NCBI GenBank assembly: GCA_017518255.1
Contig: JAFWVK010000040.1
Location: forward strand, 1-64,000
Reading direction: 5' to 3'
Length of the DNA: 64,000 nucleotides
From: Oscillospiraceae bacterium
GTDB taxonomy: Bacteria; Bacillota; Clostridia; Oscillospirales; Ruminococcaceae
Part shown: positions 61,237 through 64,000 of the stretch, piece after piece
How positions within the stretch are numbered: the first letter of the stretch is position 1
How the letters are laid out: every line of letters begins with the position of its first letter
Notes under the pieces: generated by a model
What the model saw: the letters and a program-made list of their open reading frames with translations, nothing else
Database searches by the model: none
What the model was told of the DNA's origin: nothing
Translations under genes and position numbers: made by a program

Positions 61237-61473
61237 TAGTATTGCGCACTGCGGCGCGATGTAATAAACAGACCGGCAAAAAAGCTGAGGCTCAGAACCG
61301 CGGCACCTGAACCAATCCAAAAGCCAATCCACGTATCACTCCCCCAGTACGGATTAAGAATACATTCAAAGCAATTAAATAACAACTTTTTCTCATTACT
61401 TACAAGCCATCAGCTCCGGAACAGAATCCGATTATAGAATTATGAAATCTGTGTGAAATATTATATAATCCTA

Positions 61474-61501
61474 TTGACAAATTATGATTGTGTGGTATAA
61501 T
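61474..61501 (+). promoter_or_regulatory. Promoter of the RHH protein and probably clpB
   Basis: TTGACA and TATAAT are spaced by 16 bases, 32 bases ahead of the next start codon. No CIRCE inverted repeat (TTAGCACTC/GAGTGCTAA) is visible. Confidence 0.7.
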
Positions 61502-61532
61502 GTTAGATAAGAAGAAAAGAGGTGTCAGCCCC

Positions 61533-62156
61533 ATGAAAAAAACAGTCTACAGTCTTGTACTTTCTGAAGATGTGATCGAAGCAGTAGACCGCATGGCTTA
61601 CTCCCGCGGAACCAGCCGCTCCAATCTCATCAATCAGATTCTTGCAGAGGCGGTCGGATATGTGACACCGGAGCGCAGAATGGCAGAAATCCTGCAAACG
61701 CTCTCCGCACAGATGACCGGACTGTACCAGCTTCAGGAGCAGGCAACAGACGGCATTCTGGTCATCCGCAGTCCCCTGCGCTACCGCTATAAACCAACAA
61801 TTCGCTACCGCGTTGAACTGTACCGGCAGCCGGAACAGTCTCTCGGTGTCCTGTATGCATCCTTCCGCACGCAGAGCAAACCCCTGATCGAAGACGCAAC
61901 CGCATTTTTCCGGACATGGGCAGCACTGGAACAGCAGCACGGTGCCTGCGATCCGGACGATTACCAGATTGAAGACGGCTGCTGGACGCGAAGATTCCGG
62001 ATTACCGCCGGAAGCAGCACCGCCTCTCAGGAAATCGGCGCTGCAATCGGAAGATATATCAAGCGGGTAGATGCTGCACTGAAAGATTACTTCGCTGCAC
62101 TGCCCGATCATCAGCAGGCAAAGCAAGCAGTTCTGGCTTATTTCTCCCCGACATAG
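61533..62156 (+). CDS. Ribbon-helix-helix protein upstream of clpB
   Basis: A 207-residue protein starting at the ATG after AGAGGTG. Residues 1-45 are a ribbon-helix-helix domain (KTVYSLVLSEDVIEAVDRMA, then SRSNLINQILAEAV) of the CopG/MetJ type, usually DNA-binding. The remaining 160 residues form an unrecognised domain with RYRYKPTIRYRVELYR and ending in a helix. It shares a transcript with clpB 53 bases further on, so it might regulate that heat-shock gene or itself. Function inferred from the N-terminal domain only. Confidence 0.75.
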   Translation: MKKTVYSLVLSEDVIEAVDRMAYSRGTSRSNLINQILAEAVGYVTPERRMAEILQTLSAQMTGLYQLQEQATDGILVIRSPLRYRYKPTIRYRVELYRQPEQSLGVLYASFRTQSKPLIEDATAFFRTWAALEQQHGACDPDDYQIEDGCWTRRFRITAGSSTASQEIGAAIGRYIKRVDAALKDYFAALPDHQQAKQAVLAYFSPT

Positions 62157-62209
62157 ATACAGCCCGATTCCAAGAAAACCGAAGATAATACGATTGAGGA
62201 GGTATCATT

Positions 62210-64000
62210 ATGAATGTGAACCGCATGACACAAAAAACACTGGAAGCCATGCAGAACGCGCAGTCGCTCAGCACAGGCTACCAGAATAATGCAGTAGAGC
62301 CGATTCATGTTTTGACGGCACTGATGCAGCAGTCAGACGGTCTGATTCCACAGCTGATTCAGAGAATCGGAGCGGATGCAGACGGACTTGCAAAAGCTGC
62401 GGAACAAGTCATTGCAGGACTTCCGCATGTTTCCGGAAGCGGCAGACAGCCCGGTATGGTTTATGTCTCCAATGACACGGAGCTGCTTTATAACAAAGCC
62501 GAGGAAATCGCAAAGCAGATGCAGGATGAATATATTTCCGTTGAACATCTCCTGCTCGCTATGTTCAAGCTCAAGCAGACCGAAATTCAGAAGCTCTTTA
62601 CCCGTTTTCATATTACGGAAGATGCCGTTCTGAAAGCGCTGAAAGAAATCCGCGGAAATACGCGCATTACCAACGAAACACCGGAAGCTACCTACGATGT
62701 TCTGAAAAAATACGGTCAGGATCTGACCGAACGAGCCAAGAAGCATCAGCTTGATCCGGTCATCGGCAGAGATGCCGAAATCCGCAATGTCATCCGCATT
62801 CTTTCCAGAAAGACCAAAAATAACCCTGTGCTGATCGGCGAACCGGGCGTCGGCAAAACTGCGATTGCAGAAGGTCTTGCACAGAGAATTGCACGCGGCG
62901 ATGTTCCGGACAGTCTCCGTGACAGAACCATTTTCTCACTTGATCTGGGCGCACTGGTCGCAGGCGCAAAGTATCGCGGCGAATTTGAAGAGAGACTCAA
63001 AGCCGTTTTACAAGAGGTAAAAAAATCCGAGGGCAAAATTCTGCTGTTCATTGATGAACTTCATACCATTGTCGGCGCAGGCAAAACCGACGGCGCTATG
63101 GATGCCGGCAATCTGCTGAAACCGATGCTTGCCCGCGGCGAACTGCACTGCATCGGCGCGACAACCCTCGACGAATACCGCAAATATATTGAAAAGGATG
63201 CCGCGCTCGAACGGCGTTTCCAGCCGGTTCAGGTTGGAGAACCGACCGTTGAGGACACCATTTCGATTCTCAGAGGCTTAAAGGAACGCTATGAAGTCTT
63301 CCACGGCGTCAAGATTCACGATAACGCGCTGATCGCGGCAGCTACGCTCTCCAACCGCTATATTTCAGACCGGTTCCTGCCGGATAAGGCAATTGATCTG
63401 GTTGATGAAGCATGTGCCATGATCCGGACGGAAATGGATTCGATGCCGACTGAAATGGACGAAATTGCAAGAAAAATCATGCAGCTTGAAATCGAGGAAG
63501 CGGCACTGAAAAAGGAAAACGACGCTGTTTCGGCGGCGCATCTCGAAGAACTGCAAAAAGAACTGGCGGAATACCGCGACCGCTTCGCACAGATGAAGGC
63601 ACAGTGGGAAAACGAAAAAGGCGGTATCAGCAAGGTTCAGGAGCTCCGCGCACAGCTTGAACAGCTCAAAGCCGAGATTGACTCGGCAGAACGCGAATAT
63701 GACCTCAACAAAGCTGCCGAACTGAAATACGGCAAACTGCCCGAACTGCAAAAGCAGCTCATAGCAGCGGAGAGTGCAGCACACAGCAATGACAGCAAAC
63801 TGCTGCGCGATGCCGTTACGGAAGAAGAAATTGCGAGAATCGTCGCGCGCTGGACCGGCATCCCGGTCACAAAGCTGATGCAGGGCGACCGTGAAAAGCT
63901 GCTGCATCTCGGTGAAACGCTGCACAAGCGCGTGATCGGTCAGGATGAAGCCGTCGAAAAGGTCAGCGAAGCAATCCTCCGCTCCCGCGCCGGCATTCAG
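62210..64000 (+). CDS. clpB: ATP-dependent disaggregase ClpB (5' part, runs off the window)
   Basis: The first 597 residues of a Hsp100 chaperone that pulls proteins from aggregates with DnaK. N-domain to about 145, then AAA-1 with Walker [17 protein letters not shown] near 206 and Walker [15 protein letters not shown] near 276, ALERRFQPV, a coiled-coil middle domain (about 405-530, e.g. [20 protein letters not shown]), and the linker [16 protein letters not shown] into AAA-2 ([15 protein letters not shown]). The long coiled coil distinguishes ClpB from ClpC and ClpA. GAGGAGGTATC precedes the ATG. The gene is truncated only by the window edge. Confidence 0.97.
   Translation, partial: MNVNRMTQKTLEAMQNAQSLSTGYQNNAVEPIHVLTALMQQSDGLIPQLIQRIGADADGLAKAAEQVIAGLPHVSGSGRQPGMVYVSNDTELLYNKAEEIAKQMQDEYISVEHLLLAMFKLKQTEIQKLFTRFHITEDAVLKALKEIRGNTRITNETPEATYDVLKKYGQDLTERAKKHQLDPVIGRDAEIRNVIRILSRKTKNNPVLIGEPGVGKTAIAEGLAQRIARGDVPDSLRDRTIFSLDLGALVAGAKYRGEFEERLKAVLQEVKKSEGKILLFIDELHTIVGAGKTDGAMDAGNLLKPMLARGELHCIGATTLDEYRKYIEKDAALERRFQPVQVGEPTVEDTISILRGLKERYEVFHGVKIHDNALIAAATLSNRYISDRFLPDKAIDLVDEACAMIRTEMDSMPTEMDEIARKIMQLEIEEAALKKENDAVSAAHLEELQKELAEYRDRFAQMKAQWENEKGGISKVQELRAQLEQLKAEIDSAEREYDLNKAAELKYGKLPELQKQLIAAESAAHSNDSKLLRDAVTEEEIARIVARWTGIPVTKLMQGDREKLLHLGETLHKRVIGQDEAVEKVSEAILRSRAGIQ

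Noticed and set aside
61233..61392. Hydrophobic minus-strand peptide of about 50 residues
   Set aside because: It reads like one membrane span (FWIGSGAAVLSLSFFAGLF) but has no ATG, no ribosome site and overlaps the promoter of the ECF gene at its end.
61440..61533. CIRCE element controlling clpB
   Set aside because: The inverted repeat TTAGCACTC-N9-GAGTGCTAA is absent.
1..64000. CRISPR array, rRNA genes or insertion sequence
   Set aside because: No regularly spaced repeats, no 16S/23S motifs and no transposase-like protein were seen in reading the window.

Overview
The window looks like chromosome from a strictly anaerobic, Gram-positive gut or rumen bacterium of the Ruminococcus/Oscillospiraceae type. 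The evidence is three secreted proteins with C-terminal type I dockerins (cohesin-binding modules of cellulosome builders), the oxygen-independent ribonucleotide reductase NrdD/NrdG, a class B sortase, lysine and TPP riboswitches with Firmicutes-style terminators, and a base composition near 50% GC by eye. The genus is inference; no rRNA is present.

Layout. 1-1435: end of a probable integrative element (replication-type protein, integrase-arm-like repeats) abutting tRNA-Ser and tRNA-Leu. 1763-3773: a dockerin-bearing lysozyme-like protein and a SHOCT protein. 3838-8063: asd, two unknown genes, dapA and dapB on the minus strand under a lysine riboswitch. 8102-17320: tex, phosphoesterase, MscS channel, acetyltransferase, RelQ-type alarmone synthetase, cardiolipin synthase, GH13 amylase, YczE-like membrane protein. 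17414-24258: tandemly repeated promoters, a TPP riboswitch and an eight-gene thiamine operon (thiS-F-G-H-tenI-E-D-C). 24541-28344: sortase B, AraC regulator, tgt, PP2C phosphatase. 28404-33233: a 1609-residue protein with a possible cysteine-peptidase-like domain. 33402-43746: PHP phosphoesterase, small membrane protein, dut, recG, tRNA-Asp/Phe/Gly, ktrB-ktrA, a truncated sigma factor, nrdD-nrdG with two NrdR boxes, nitroreductase. 43767-44552: a dockerin-bearing NlpC/P60-like protein.

44648-57326 is the most remarkable region. A TM1266-type small protein and a structured leader with a terminator precede one tightly packed, partly overlapping gene train: hydE, two successive NifH-NifD-NifK-like triplets, then hypF, hypC, hypD, a 57-residue unknown and hypE. 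HydE belongs to [FeFe]-hydrogenase maturation, HypFCDE make the Fe(CN)2CO unit of [NiFe]-hydrogenase, and the Nif-like proteins are two-component ATP-driven reductases. No hydrogenase subunit, HypA/HypB, HydF/HydG or NifB is present here. The order and translational coupling suggest one pathway, possibly for a nickel-free iron cofactor or a new nitrogenase-like reductase; that function is inference.

57481-64000: an AT-rich leucine-rich-repeat protein with a native-looking dockerin, coaX with a pantothenate-type ECF transporter subunit carrying a large insertion, a ribbon-helix-helix protein, and the start of clpB, which runs off the window.
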